The notes under the pieces were generated by a model, which was not told the DNA's origin, made no database searches, and saw only the letters and a list, made by a program, of their open reading frames with translations. Made by a program: the position numbers and the translations under genes. Shown in pieces: positions 28,601 through 40,571 of a DNA stretch of 42,358 nucleotides. The DNA is from Rhypophila decipiens (taxonomy: Eukaryota; Ascomycota; Sordariomycetes; Sordariales; Naviculisporaceae): the NCBI GenBank assembly GCA_033297075.1, contig MU858304.1:1-42358 (forward strand), read 5' to 3'. The first letter of the stretch is position 1; the number at the start of each line of letters is the position of its first letter.

Positions 28601-30700
28601 CCCTGGTTTCCTACTTCACAGATCTCGGTAGTTAGCTTGTGGCACCATCGACTTTGTCGCAGATTTTCCTCATTGAACTCTACCACCCACTAGTGCCCTA
28701 CAATCTCACTGGTGTCGCAGGGACCATGGGTTCTCCTCGTCGGATGCACGGCCAATGTCTCACATACCTGGACGGATTTCAGTTCTCATCTGCGACCACC
28801 GTTGACAACGGCCAAGCTCAGACTTTCAACGGACGAGTCCAAGTCTCAAGGCGCCCTGAATAAATACTGCAGCGATGGATCCTTGCTCCTCAAGACATTT
28901 AATAATCACGGCATGTGCATGGTCGACACGGAATCCATGCGATCCCACCGTCATGTTGCGCAGTTGTTTCTGAACCAAGTCGCAAGTCCATGTGGCAGCT
29001 CCTGGGCTCAGACCGTTGTCTAAATATTCAGTCCGAAGTTGGAGGGAAAACGGGTATTGCTAACATGATACTGGAGAGCCAGTGTCGCGGTATTCGTCAG
29101 GCGGGAAGGGGCACCACATCCATACGGCATACATAAAAATGTCTTGCAACCCCTGCGTGAATTCCACCCAGGGGCGACAGCGCAAAGCTAGAGACAGTCC
29201 ATTTGGAGGCGAAGAGTACGTCCGTAGGCCTGCAGGATCTCGCCAGCATTTATACAACCTACTGTCCAGCCAGCTTTATCCTCGGACACCACTTGCTGAT
29301 CTCGCAACCACGATCGCGTACGGTAAAGTCGTGGGCAACTACAAACGAGCAATTCAACTTTCAAGATGGCGTCTTTACAGCTACGACTATTGGGCTCATC
29401 ATTGTCGATAAGGTACTTCGTTTCAGCAAGTTTGGTTCCTGACCTTTACGTTGTGACCGGTCAATGGTCAATAACGGACCTGTTTATATCGTCCGAATAG
29501 TCCTTGATGGACGTTTATGGTGATGATCCATAAACGACATGGATTGACCCGTTCAGAGATGCGCACCTGAGGTACAAAGAATTATTGACTTTCTATCAAA
29601 TCAACGCCCCCAGCACATCCGGACAAGACGCTCCAGAATGCTGTTGGAGGCGCGAGGAGAGCTGCATCTAGGCACAACTCGTACTCGTCAATTGCAGCTC
29701 AACAATAAGATTGATCTCAAGCCAAAATCCAGCACCAAAGATTCAACGGCCGTACATAACAACACGCAAAGTTTACTAAGCAGGCTGAGTTACACTGGGA
29801 GCATGCAGGGGTATATGGAGTCGGCTTTGAAGAGTACTAGTATCTGGGCCATTTATTCCCGTAGCAATTCACCACTTGCATGTTATCTGAAATTCCGAGA
29901 ACAGTATATGTGATTGCATTCTGCATTTGTGGTCGTACTGACCACTGGATTCAGCATGGACTTGGCTGGGCCGAGAGGATGCACTCGACTTGAGCCGACT
30001 CAAGATGTTGGGCAGGGAAAATGGCAAAAGATATACCACAAATCTACCCACAACTTTATCTTGCCATCACAGAGAGGAGCCGTACCCGAGGAGCGCGTTC
30101 CGCGAGGGTGTGTCTGTGTGCGTGTGTTTACACCAATCGTCCAATCCTAGCCAAGGAGCGGTCCCGTTCTGCAACAAGCCGCCGGATGCACATCATCTCG
30201 GTTTCTCTTCCCTCGATCCTGCAGCGATGCGGCCGCTTAAATTAAAGATTGCAATTCAATAAGCTGGTTTTTCTCTCTCTCTCTTCAGCCTGCGTAACTT
30301 TACGCCCGTAACAAGCAAGCCGGTCCCCGGGCAGAACGTGGTGTAACGAGCCGGGCGACCTCGTCGAGGCGAGGGCCATGGACGACTTGATCATCGATCA
30401 CGACTTCTTGCAAGAATACTGCCTACTATACCTCAGTATTAGGTTCATCATGGCCGGCATCAGCCTCTCAGTTATAGCCCTATGAAGCTCAGAGAACAAC
30501 TACCTGCCAACACACACACTCGTGGGTGTGGGATCATGTTTCGTGTCCGAGAGAATCAACGCCAGACGGCAAGCCACTTATGTGGCTGACACACAACACG
30601 CTCGCTAAAACATGGCTGCAAGGAGAGCAGCTCGAGCAAACGGGAAAGAAGGATCGGGGGGCAGGGATGAGGCCGGCGCGAATTACCGCAACAACGCGCA
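25601..30700. other. Gene-poor region, part 1
   Basis: Open frames here include 25737-26390 (-), 27153-27590 (+) and 27632-28240 (+). Their products are rich in Ser, Cys, Trp and Pro with no domain, lack plausible introns and compete with frames on the other strand. I regard them as chance. A perfect 9-bp hairpin (29512-29520 with 29528-29536) is the only clear structure seen. Confidence 0.5.
29512..29536. repeat. Perfect 9-bp inverted repeat with 7-nt loop
   Basis: CGTTTATGG at 29512-29520 pairs with CCATAAACG at 29528-29536. It lies in non-coding sequence and is not followed by a T run. Its role is unknown. Confidence 0.9.
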
Positions 30701-33700
30701 ACGGGTTACGGATATCGGCGTGTGTGGTAATCAAGCCTTTCTCACAGGGGGGGGCCTATTTTCCCCGCCTTTGTAGCCCCCCCCCTGCCTGCCTGCCCCC
30801 ATTGACCTTTCCTGCCCTCCCCGAGTGCTAGATCTCAGACATGGCCGGAGTGAGTGGGGCGGAGGATGCGGGATCTCAGAGGTGTGGGTGGTTCGGGTAC
30901 CTTGGACCATCCTCGAGAAGGAGCCTGAGATTCTCCGTCGTTCGGGGCTGGAAAAAATAGAAGCAGCACTGGCAAGGCAAAAGGCGCGTACATTGTGGAC
31001 AGGAAGGCAGAGAAAAGGGGTTTCCTGTATCATCGAACACCTCAGAGAACGAGATTTTGGGCGACCGTTCTTTGACCTTTGAGCTGCTGGTGTAGCTCGG
31101 GGGACCTACTGCTGCCCAGCGGCGACCCTCCCGCGGAAGGTGAGACCTAGCTCTCTCAACCATAACCAGCGAGCTGGGAGCTTCACCATCGGTCGGTGGC
31201 TCAAAGGCATGATCATGCTCGTCTCCGTTTGTGTCTCGCCGCCCAGATGCAGATATCCGTGGTTTTGAATTCCGTGCTGGCGGGCGGCGGCCACCCAGCA
31301 AAGAAAAAACAAAAGATCCTGTCCCTCGGCGAGATACATGACCGGGGATGGGATGGATGCAAAAGTGCCTCATGGGGAATCTCGGAGATTCGGTTCTGGC
31401 TGCGCTGGTTGGGCTGGTGCTTGCTGATGTGATGCTACAGTTCAAGTTGCAGCGGTATGGTTTTTGGGACCTCACCGTACCTACCTGACCTAGCTTTGCT
31501 GCTTGCTTGTGCTGGTGGTAGGAAACACAACACAAGGAAAGCTCTCTCAGGTCATACCTTGGTGAGCAAAAAGTGGCAGGGCAGACGAAACCTATAAAAA
31601 CCAGAAATTGCACAGGTCCACCTACTGGTAACGTTCTACAATGTGGCCGGCCAGATCCAGAGGTGGTCTGGTAGGGAGGTGACGGCCTGCACCACCCTGA
31701 TCAAGCTGGTTCCCTCCGTCCACAGGGCTCGCGCTGGGTGAGAGAAAAATTTCCCTGTCCTATTGATGATGGCACCGCCTCGGTTGGCCACTGGTCAACT
31801 TTGGAGGACCAAGAAGGCATCGGAGGGTACGAACGACAAAAGAATCGTGATACCTTTCCACTTGTTGGACTCGATATCTTTTTTTAAACCCACAGTTCTC
31901 GGGTCACCGTGACCGAGTTGGCCGAGTCTTTTGGTGGAATGTGGGCACAGAAGCATGTCGACCGTTTCTGACGTCAAACCATTGCGATGTTGCTCATATG
32001 GCAAGCTGGGAGAACGGTACTTGCCGCGACAACAACTTGAAGTACGGATATTTGGGGTTTGGCCCCAAGACGAAAAAGAGGTCTCCAGGAGAAATCACCA
32101 CCTTTCTTTTCAAGTACAAAGATATCAGGTTTCAGTCTTGGGGGGTGACTGACGAATGATCAGTGGTCCCCCCTTTTTGGCATCAGAAAGCCCCCAACTG
32201 CCCCTTATAGGAAACTAGGCGCGCGGTCTACGCATCATGGAGCATCCATTTACTACCACTGCTGTACAAGCTCTGAAGCCGGTGCATCACTGGCCGTCGG
32301 TCTCTGGCTTCAAGTTTTCAGAAACGACGGTGAGCAGCTTCAGTGACGTGGCTTCCCAGTTTCAAGCCCAGCAGGCTGCTTTGCAGGTTAGCTCACGGAG
32401 TATCCGTATCCGTAGCGGGAGGCTTTCCGGGGGTGCGGGCTACTGGGCCCAACGGCCCCAAAGGGGTCCCCCTGCCGCGGAGGTTGAAGCGCTTTCGTTC
32501 AAGCTGCTCCCACTATTGGATGTGTGGACTGCCTCTTGTGCCTAATTGGTATCAGGGCGTCCGTGTGGTGCAGCAGGTAGTGATCGCCCGGAAGCTCTTT
32601 TGCTCTGAGACCCAGCTAAGATGGCCCATCCCTGCGACGCTTCAGTTCCTTTTTGGCGGAATCCACAGCTTGCTCTTTTCTTTTTACAGCGGGCTCGTTC
32701 CCTCCCAGGGTCATCAAGCCGTACACGCCCCTGGGGTGTGGTTATAAGTCCACATATTACAGGGGTCAAAAGCCAGGCTGGGGCGGCTGCATTGATCGCC
32801 GACCAGGAATTATCTGCACCAACCCACAACCAGCAAAGCGTTTCCATTTTGTCTCCGATCTTAGCGTCTGATCTCCTTGGTCTTCCCTGGAGCGGTTCCT
32901 CCCACGACAAGACGACGTCCAGCAAGCCAGACCATTACGGGCGGTTTGGTGTTGGGGCCATCTCGTGTTTGGCCAACCTCCTCCCCGCCCAAGCTGTCAA
33001 GTCGCCGCTGTTGTTTTTCCCCACGATGGCGGCAGGTTCAGGGGCGAGAGGCTAGGAGCTGAACTATTTTCAACCCAGACGTCGCATCAAAACACGAAGC
33101 GGGCCAGGCCGCCCTGACGACATTGGACACCAAAAACAAAAACCCCCGTCCCTTGTTTGAGAGATCAAGCAGCGTCGCAACATCATCAAACCTTAACTCG
33201 ACTTCATTCAGCACCACTGCCACCACTTTGGCTTCCCGGAGCCGAAATAACCAAATCTCGGCTCGTCAGTCGACCCGCAAGAAACGCTCCGGGATACGGA
33301 TACGATATCTTTGTTAATTTCGATAACTCCGGGCCAATTCAGGGTCCAAGGCCGATAGTTCACGCCCGAAGAAGGAACAAGCGTCCTCCAAGCTTTCAGC
33401 TTCAGCTCGCATTTCCCACTCCCCCTCTCGACTGAAAGCCAAGTGGCTTGCGTCTTGGCAACCAACTGGAGAGGAGCTTTGGCGCCGCTCCTTCTCCTCT
33501 CCAGCCACCAGGAACAGGAAGCCCTTCTCCAAAATGTCCACCAAAATGGGGCTTGAACGCCCGTATAAGGAGTTTGTCATCGGACCATTCCTTTTTCGTC
33601 TCGTCTTTTTCGTCCCTTTATCCCGTTCAGGCCACAGCGAGCTGCCAGGCTTGCATTAGAGTGTGCAGCGCGCGCATCATTTCGGATGACGTTTTTCGTA

Positions 33701-36060
33701 CTCCCTTTTTACCGGTGTAGGCTAGGGAGTCTGTTGGCAAAGGACCAAATGCCAAGAATACAACTCGGGACAAGTTTTGGAGTGGAGAGATCGGGAGAAA
33801 GGAAAGATGCTGCAAGAGATCGTATAAAAAGAGGTTTTTGGTGGTGTAGTGCTACATACAGTCCCGTGCGCTGCGCTTGTTCCCAGCTCAGCATGGGTTC
33901 AGCTCAACAAGGTTCCACAACGAACAGATAACAACCAAAGGATTTGAGTTTCTTTCTCCAACGACCTAATAAACTCCAATAAAGAAATCGCTAGATGGTA
34001 ATTATTGCTAATGATGGATTTTCCATTTCGGCGCTTTCGTGGATTTTTTGACAAGAATAATAAGCCCGACGACCAACAGCAAACAAATCACCGCCCCGTG
34101 CTTTGGCACTTGGCCTGCACTGCACGTAGATCCTGCCCTCTTTCATTTCGTGCAGATCAATACCGCATCTGTCATGTCGGTGTCGACACCATTTTTCTTG
34201 TTCATGACTTGTCGGTCTGCTCTTTGGCATTGCCATCTCTCATCATTTTGGTCATCTCTCCCAACCCAGCCAAAAATTGCTATCCTCCATTTGGCAGACT
34301 ACAGAGGTGTAAATACCTGACCCTGTCAGCAAAGATCTAACATCGCCCACAGTGCTGCATCGTATCTCTTACTTGAGGGTGCTACTCCATCTTGCATATG
34401 AGTTGTGACGTGGACAGCCTGTGGCTTGGCCGCTTTCCTGGCCGTTGACGTTGACCTTCATTTGCACTTTTGGATGTCACTATTCACAACCATCCCCGAA
34501 GGCCCGAACATCCTGATCTCCTACGGGCGGGAAAGTACCCAACAGTCACCGTCAAGTGCTCGGTGTGGGGCGGGTGGTTGATCATCGACCGTCCCGCTGC
34601 GGCTCCCGTTCCCGACTCCATCAAATCACACCTTCCTTCTTAAATCTTATTTTCGTTCTTTTCTTTTCCAATAAAAGCAAATCCCCGGCCGGCTATGCCC
34701 GTCCCTGCCGTTCGTCGATGATAACCTTGCCCGGCTCGGTACTGCAAACTGCACAGACAAGCATCAAATTTTCTTTTACTTTCCCTTTTGCTTTTTTGTT
34801 GGCGATGCAACGCAACTGATCTCCACTGCACTGCAACTACGTGTACGCACCGTGATCGTGATCGACGTCGATCATTTCGACCACCACCGGCAGGGGTCTT
34901 GGGCCCTGCTTGCCTTATAAATTTTTTTCCGTCGTCTCTTTTCTTTTTTGCTGTTTTTTCCTTGCCGACCGCGCCATCCTCGATCTCAACGTTGCTCGAG
35001 ATTTGCACTACATGCCAAGGTCGGGAAAGCAGAGGAAGTGGGTTGGGGGATCTAAATTTTCGAGGGAATATCGATATGTACTAAAAGGCGGTATTCCGAT
35101 ATTCGCTTCCTTCGCGCTTTCGGCTTCTCACCACCGCCGCCGCCTGCTTGACCTTGTCCAGATTGGGACTGACCCGCATGATCAGGCATTTTATATCACT
35201 AATTAGCTAGTTTAGTAGGTACCTGGACTAGAGGTACCTGCCTAATCTTGACATCGGAGGATTTTGGTCTTGACAAGATGACGAGCTTTGAGACAAACAC
35301 AACGGCCCGAAAGAAAGACAGAATCCACCAGACCACCACAAAGTATTAGACTAAGATGCCTGGATGTGGAATAATGAGCTGTAAGAAAGGGAGAGGCGCG
35401 GTGGAAAAGTGCAGTTTGTCTCACTTGTCCTTCTCTATTAGGCATAGTAGGGCTCTTGCCCTAGCCCTGACGTGGTGCCAGGCGTGAACTTACTTTGGCT
35501 GAGAGGACGTAAGTCCAAGGCCAAGGCCCTCTCTCACGCCTCACCAGAGGACGACTGCCTGCACACACGACATGTTAACGTAGTCACAGATTTGTAGCTG
35601 ACAGACGGGCAGTAACATTCAAGATATTCATGATACTATCCATTGGTGGTTTGAATCGTCAATCCTTTATGTGTACATGCATACCGCCAGGTGGAACGGT
35701 GAAGCCCTACGTCGACGATCACTCCCTATAACGGATGATCACACCTTCCTTACAAGGCAAGCCAAGCTGCCCGTCCCTGCCCTTTTGAGCTGTGGTGATA
35801 TCAACGATCTGGCAGGATCGGGGCAGTCGTTTTTTTCCCTTGCCCGCAGGAGACGACAGTAGAGCCGATGTAGACAGCGTCGCCATGAATGGCCACTTGC
35901 GATAACCGATCAAGAGATCGTCCACGTACATGTAAACTCCCCCAACCAAAAAGTAGCCTATCTGTCGTCATTGGATGATTAGGGGACTTGCTTCTGCCCT
36001 CAGGGTTCCTCTCGACTGCCGGCCCCATCACATGTTAACTCTTATCTGGTAAGGATCTAC
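30701..36060. other. Gene-poor region, part 2
   Basis: The largest frame, 30876-31613 (-), is open for 245 codons but starts at GTG, includes a TATA-like stretch and has no domain. Frames at 32343-33055 overlap on both strands. Repeated TACCTGCC-type motifs (around 35215-35250) are common in ascomycete intergenic DNA. No gene or RNA is supported. Confidence 0.5.
30745..30787. repeat. G-run/C-run inverted repeat
   Basis: CAGGGGGGGG (30745-30754) is the reverse complement of CCCCCCCCTG (30778-30787), separated by 23 bases. The eight-G and nine-C runs could form a very stable hairpin, and they are hard to sequence. Confidence 0.9.
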
Positions 36061-39000
36061 AAGGTACATACGGTACATACGGTACATACCGGTATACCCT
36101 TCTCATACTAGCATTGGTACGAAAAGATTGACTGGAATGGATCAATGGAAGGGAAGGGAACCTAAAAGTTGAGAATGATTGACACGATGAAAAGTTGCGC
36201 GCAGGAATTCAACCCGTGGGGGCCATGATATGCCAGATGAATAGCCTCATTCGAGTCGCTCTCCTCCGAGGACAAGACTACCCGCAGGCACTCCATGTAG
36301 CTATCTAACATTGCACTTATCAACCGCGTCGTCTCTTGATTTTCTGTACGAAGCAGCCGTCCAGCTCGAGCAGACATGTGAGAATTCAACCCCCCTCAGG
36401 CAGGCAAGTCCCTTGGCAGGGACTAGACAAAACACCACGCGGTATCTTAGACATCGGTGTCAGTCTAGTGAAGAGCGCAGGCAGGCACGTAGATGACTAT
36501 AGCGACAGGCAGGGTAAGCATAGCAGCTCACCAGGCCGGGTAGGATCCCCGGGCCTCTTTCGCAAGTAGCGAGGATGTGGCTGACTGAGGGGAGGTGGGA
36601 AGACCACGTCGCGGGACGGCTCCGACTGGAGCGAGGAGTGCTGTGACATTTCGAAAGAGGGGAAAATAACAGTACCTGCCTCCACATATTGGGAGCTACT
36701 GCACGGTGAGTCCGGGACGAGAATGTCAGGCGGACATTAGTGTGAATAGTTCAGTCCTCGCTCTCTGTGATATCGTGGATGTCCGTACCTACAGGAGACT
36801 CGTACCACGCGGGGAGACTGGGGCACTCTGGCTGGCTGGCTGTCAGGAATGTACTTGTCTTGGAGCGGCAGTTATGTTCCGAAGCATGTCTCTCCTCTCC
36901 CCTCCTGGACGGACGGGGGTGTCCAAGTCTGGGCGAGCCTGGCCCTGGAGGAGTGAGGATCAGCTCAAGGCCCGGCCTATTTTGGAATGTTAAAACTCTT
37001 CTTGATTTCCTTTCTTGGGATTACGAGACTTTCAAGGCCTGGATCTTTCTGGTAAAGGTCATACATATATCATTCTGCTTGAGGTCGATGATACTCATGA
37101 CAACCGATCAGGATGACCCAGACCAACAAATCTCGATCGAGGCCTGAGCTTACTAGAGCGGACGGAGCACATGGCCTGATCGGGGAGGGGAGTGTAATGT
37201 GGGTAGTATTGCTTCCGGGCCTACAGTGTAGTGCTTTGCTGCACTGGGTACCTGGCCTGGAGCAGAGGAGCAAGGCAGGCCGCTGGTACCTATCTCTTCT
37301 GTCAGTTCTCAACATCACATACTACATGAACTAGTAGCGCTAGGGAAGTATATAGGCTTGGGCGAGAAGGCAGGTAGGAGATAGATAGTCTAGATGCAGA
37401 AGGTGTGAGTGGGTAGGTGGTGATGGCATGGGGTGGCAGGTGACCGACAGAACTGTGATAGGCCGGAGAAACACGAGCCTGCTGGCAGTGAAAGAATTTC
37501 CCGACTCTGAATCAAAGACTATCACGCAGTTTTGTCTTGGTTATCAGTTGAATAGCCTATCTGTTGTCTTGATTAGTGATACCTACTTTATCTACTTGGC
37601 AAACAGGACATGTCTAGGTGCCTCAGACTAAAGACGTTCGGGAGTGGCCGGTGATGTCTTTCAGGTTAACGTACCCCAAGGTTTGAGTCGTTGACGGAAT
37701 CATGGTGCTGTCTCAATGGGCAGCTGCGGGCGGATTTGGAACAGCGGGGTAACAGAAGATGTTTTGTTTGGCTTTGTTACTACGCCCCTGAGCCCCTTTT
37801 AATGTCAACAAAAGACAAATAACATAATATCATTTTGAGATCAGGTGAATTTAATCAAAAGAAAAAGTAGGATGTGATTTCTGGTATTTCAGTCATACTT
37901 ATTTCTGATTGAGGCCATGTTGAGGTATCCAGTGTCTGGGTCACAACAAGCCCAGGTAGTTATATGATGAACCTTGACATTTTACCCCCGTCTGACGAAG
38001 CCATCCGTATGACGATAGAATTATCTGCAGTGTATCTTTAGCACCACGGCCGAGAGATCTAGTCCGAGTGTTACTACTAAGTATCCTATAATGTTCTGTA
38101 TCACGACTTCCGAGAAACTTACAATGCTCACCAGCCATATAGCTCTACAGAAAGGACCCGGGAGACTGGTAAGTTAATTAATCCAAAACCAGCATGCACA
38201 GGGATTGTGAATGACAGACGTCTCTAATCTTGTCCAATAAGTCTTTGCAAGCGTCTTCAACACTTGGTCACCTTGTCATCAACCGTACGTATGTATATGT
38301 ATTACCCAATCGAAGTATCGGAGAATTGGCATAACAATGAGGGAATCAAGGCAACTTTAGCCGATACTTCCGGGCACAGTTATCGTCCAAGGATGATGCT
38401 GATTCTCTCAATTGTCGTTGTCCTCTTCCCCTCGCGCAAATCAGTGTGCTACGTTGAGGGCTGCTTGTGACTGGATAGTCAAGAAAGGTGGACAAATTCG
38501 GTTGCCTCATATTTAGAGCAGCACAAGCATACATCGGTGTAGGATTTTGTTTAACAATACCTTTGTGAAATAAGGCTAACCGGTTCACCACGCTACCAAC
38601 CGTCTAAAACCTTCTTTTCGTTCCAGTCCAAGGTACAGGAAACTAAAGGCTGAAAAGTTTAACTGGGCTACATGCTACGACCACGGGGCTCTCGGACTCA
38701 GGGCCTAACTCACTAGCAAGGTGACATGCTAAGCGCCTCCTAAAAAACGAGAACTGCCAATCAGGTAGGCAGGTGGCCAATTAGTCAGATATTGCTCTTA
38801 AACACGTATGGAAGACGTTTGTGTGTAACGATTTGGCTTCAATCAGTGCCCAACAGACAACTGGGCAATCCCTGTTAAAGACTGCCCATAAGACTCAGCA
38901 TTCTTTCACGTGAGGGGCGCGGTCCGGTCCGCTGGTTTGGTTTCATGCTCGGCTTCTTCAGGGTAAATGGAAGATGTGTTTTGTACTTCAGGCCTCCGAT

Positions 39001-39217
39001 CAGTGTTGTGCAACACACCATGGAGATATGAGCAGGTATTTATCGTTAATGCCGAATCATCACACAACATGAGGAATGGACCCCATTGGCCATTTGGTAG
39101 GTTGTCTATAAGAATGTAATTACTGTCTAAAAGATCTCAAATAGCGGGGAACCTATTTCATATGATGGCAGGGTTGCACGGTTATAGCCCTCTGTGGTAA
39201 TTTCTGGGGAGAGGCTT
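36061..39217. other. Gene-poor region, part 3
   Basis: Only short frames (under about 130 codons), none with a domain. It contains the 9-base tandem repeat at 36063-36089 and AT-rich stretches at about 37790-37870 and 38500-38590. No tRNA or 5S rRNA signature was found by eye. Confidence 0.5.
36063..36089. repeat. Three tandem GGTACATAC units
   Basis: Three perfect 9-base copies at 36063, 36072 and 36081, followed by the related CGGTATACC. Non-coding context. Confidence 0.95.
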
Positions 39218-40149
39218 TCAATTCTGGTTGGATGAGAAAGCCAGGTTGGTGAAATACGGTCTGATTGGGTTGAAAAAGGAGAAAGGATCACACAAATTTG
39301 CAATCCTACAAGGGCAGTAAGGAAAAGTCATCGCGTTATTCAATCCATTTGCTATCCAATCAACGTCAATTTTGGCCAAGGTTGCCCAAGAGCAACAAAG
39401 GGCTACTAGTACACTGGCAGGGGGATTCCACACCCTGGCGTCCCAAATTTGGTGTGGACGTACAACCGACAGGATTGGGGTATCAATGCAGTCAGCCGGA
39501 CTCATCGGAACTGAGCACTCGACGTTGGTGTATCGGGTCCAAGATGTGGGGGTGGATCGTTATACAGACTCTTGTATCATCATCATGTCGGTAAGTCCGG
39601 GATGAGGATAATTGGACTCCCCTGTCGACCGAGGCAAGCAAGCTAGCTGCTGTGTGCTTCGAGACGTTTACCTTCGGTGGAGAAAGATGCGCTAGAACGG
39701 CCGGCTTGTAACTTGTTTGAGCTTGACAGATGGTCCGGGACAACCTGGAATGCTGGATACCGTTCCCACGCGCGCCTGTGCAAGATATCTTTCCACACTA
39801 ACGCTGTGTTGCGTTGTTCAGTGCGATCGAAGCCATCGAAGTACCAGACTCTCAGTTTGTATTCGGCTTGTGAGTAGGCTTGAGCAACCGGATTGATGGA
39901 AACTAGCGAATGATTGGTGCCCTGCGTCGCTGAAGAGACAAACACGTTGCACTTGGGTTCTTTCGCTTGGTAAAAGCCTGCTTGCGAGGCGGCAGTGCGG
40001 CGGCATGTTCGTAGATTGCTCGATTTCGAACGGTGAGGCCTCCATTTTCTATGATAACTACATGTGATATCCATTTCTTGGCTGGAAAGCTCCTGATATA
40101 TGCAATCATCATTTACGGCTTGTAATACTCGGGCTGGGATGCTGCCCAA
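39218..40149 (-). other. Weak trace of a degraded coding region
   Basis: Minus-strand frames in this interval contain patches with protein-like composition, for example VFVSSATQGTNHSLVSINP and YKLRVWYFDGFDR (frame ending at 39643), and a second frame with WISHVVIIENGGLTVRNRA. They are not joined by a visible intron and the longest lacks an ATG start. A decayed beta-propeller or lectin-type gene is one guess. Chance is also possible. Confidence 0.2.
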
Positions 40150-40571
40150 TCCCCATGGATCCAGATTTTCGGGCTTTTCTTCACGGATTGTAAGAGCAAG
40201 TTTTACGTTTGGAACGCCAAATCTTCGGCATTATGAGGCGTCCATTACACTACAAAGAATGTGCTGGCGACAAAAGTTCGTGGCCAAACTACTTGGAGTC
40301 ATGTTTATGTGGAAGCCCGAGATGTCTGAACCTCCATCAGCTTCTTTGCATTTCGATTTGATAGGTTAGGTAAGGCTCCTGGCTCCCTAAGCAGGATGGC
40401 CAGAGGCTCCGGATGCCTGCCAATAACTCGACTTTTCTTTCGCGTTGATTTCTTTGCTGTCCCCATGCCCAGATCCCAAGATTAACAAGCCTTGGCGGCT
40501 CTGAACAGAGGTATTATTGACGCCGAAACCAGGAAACCAGAACCCTACCCCTCCCTGCAACATTACATATC

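Noticed and set aside
30876..31613. 245-codon minus-strand frame
   Set aside because: Begins at GTG, not ATG, has no domain and no supporting introns.
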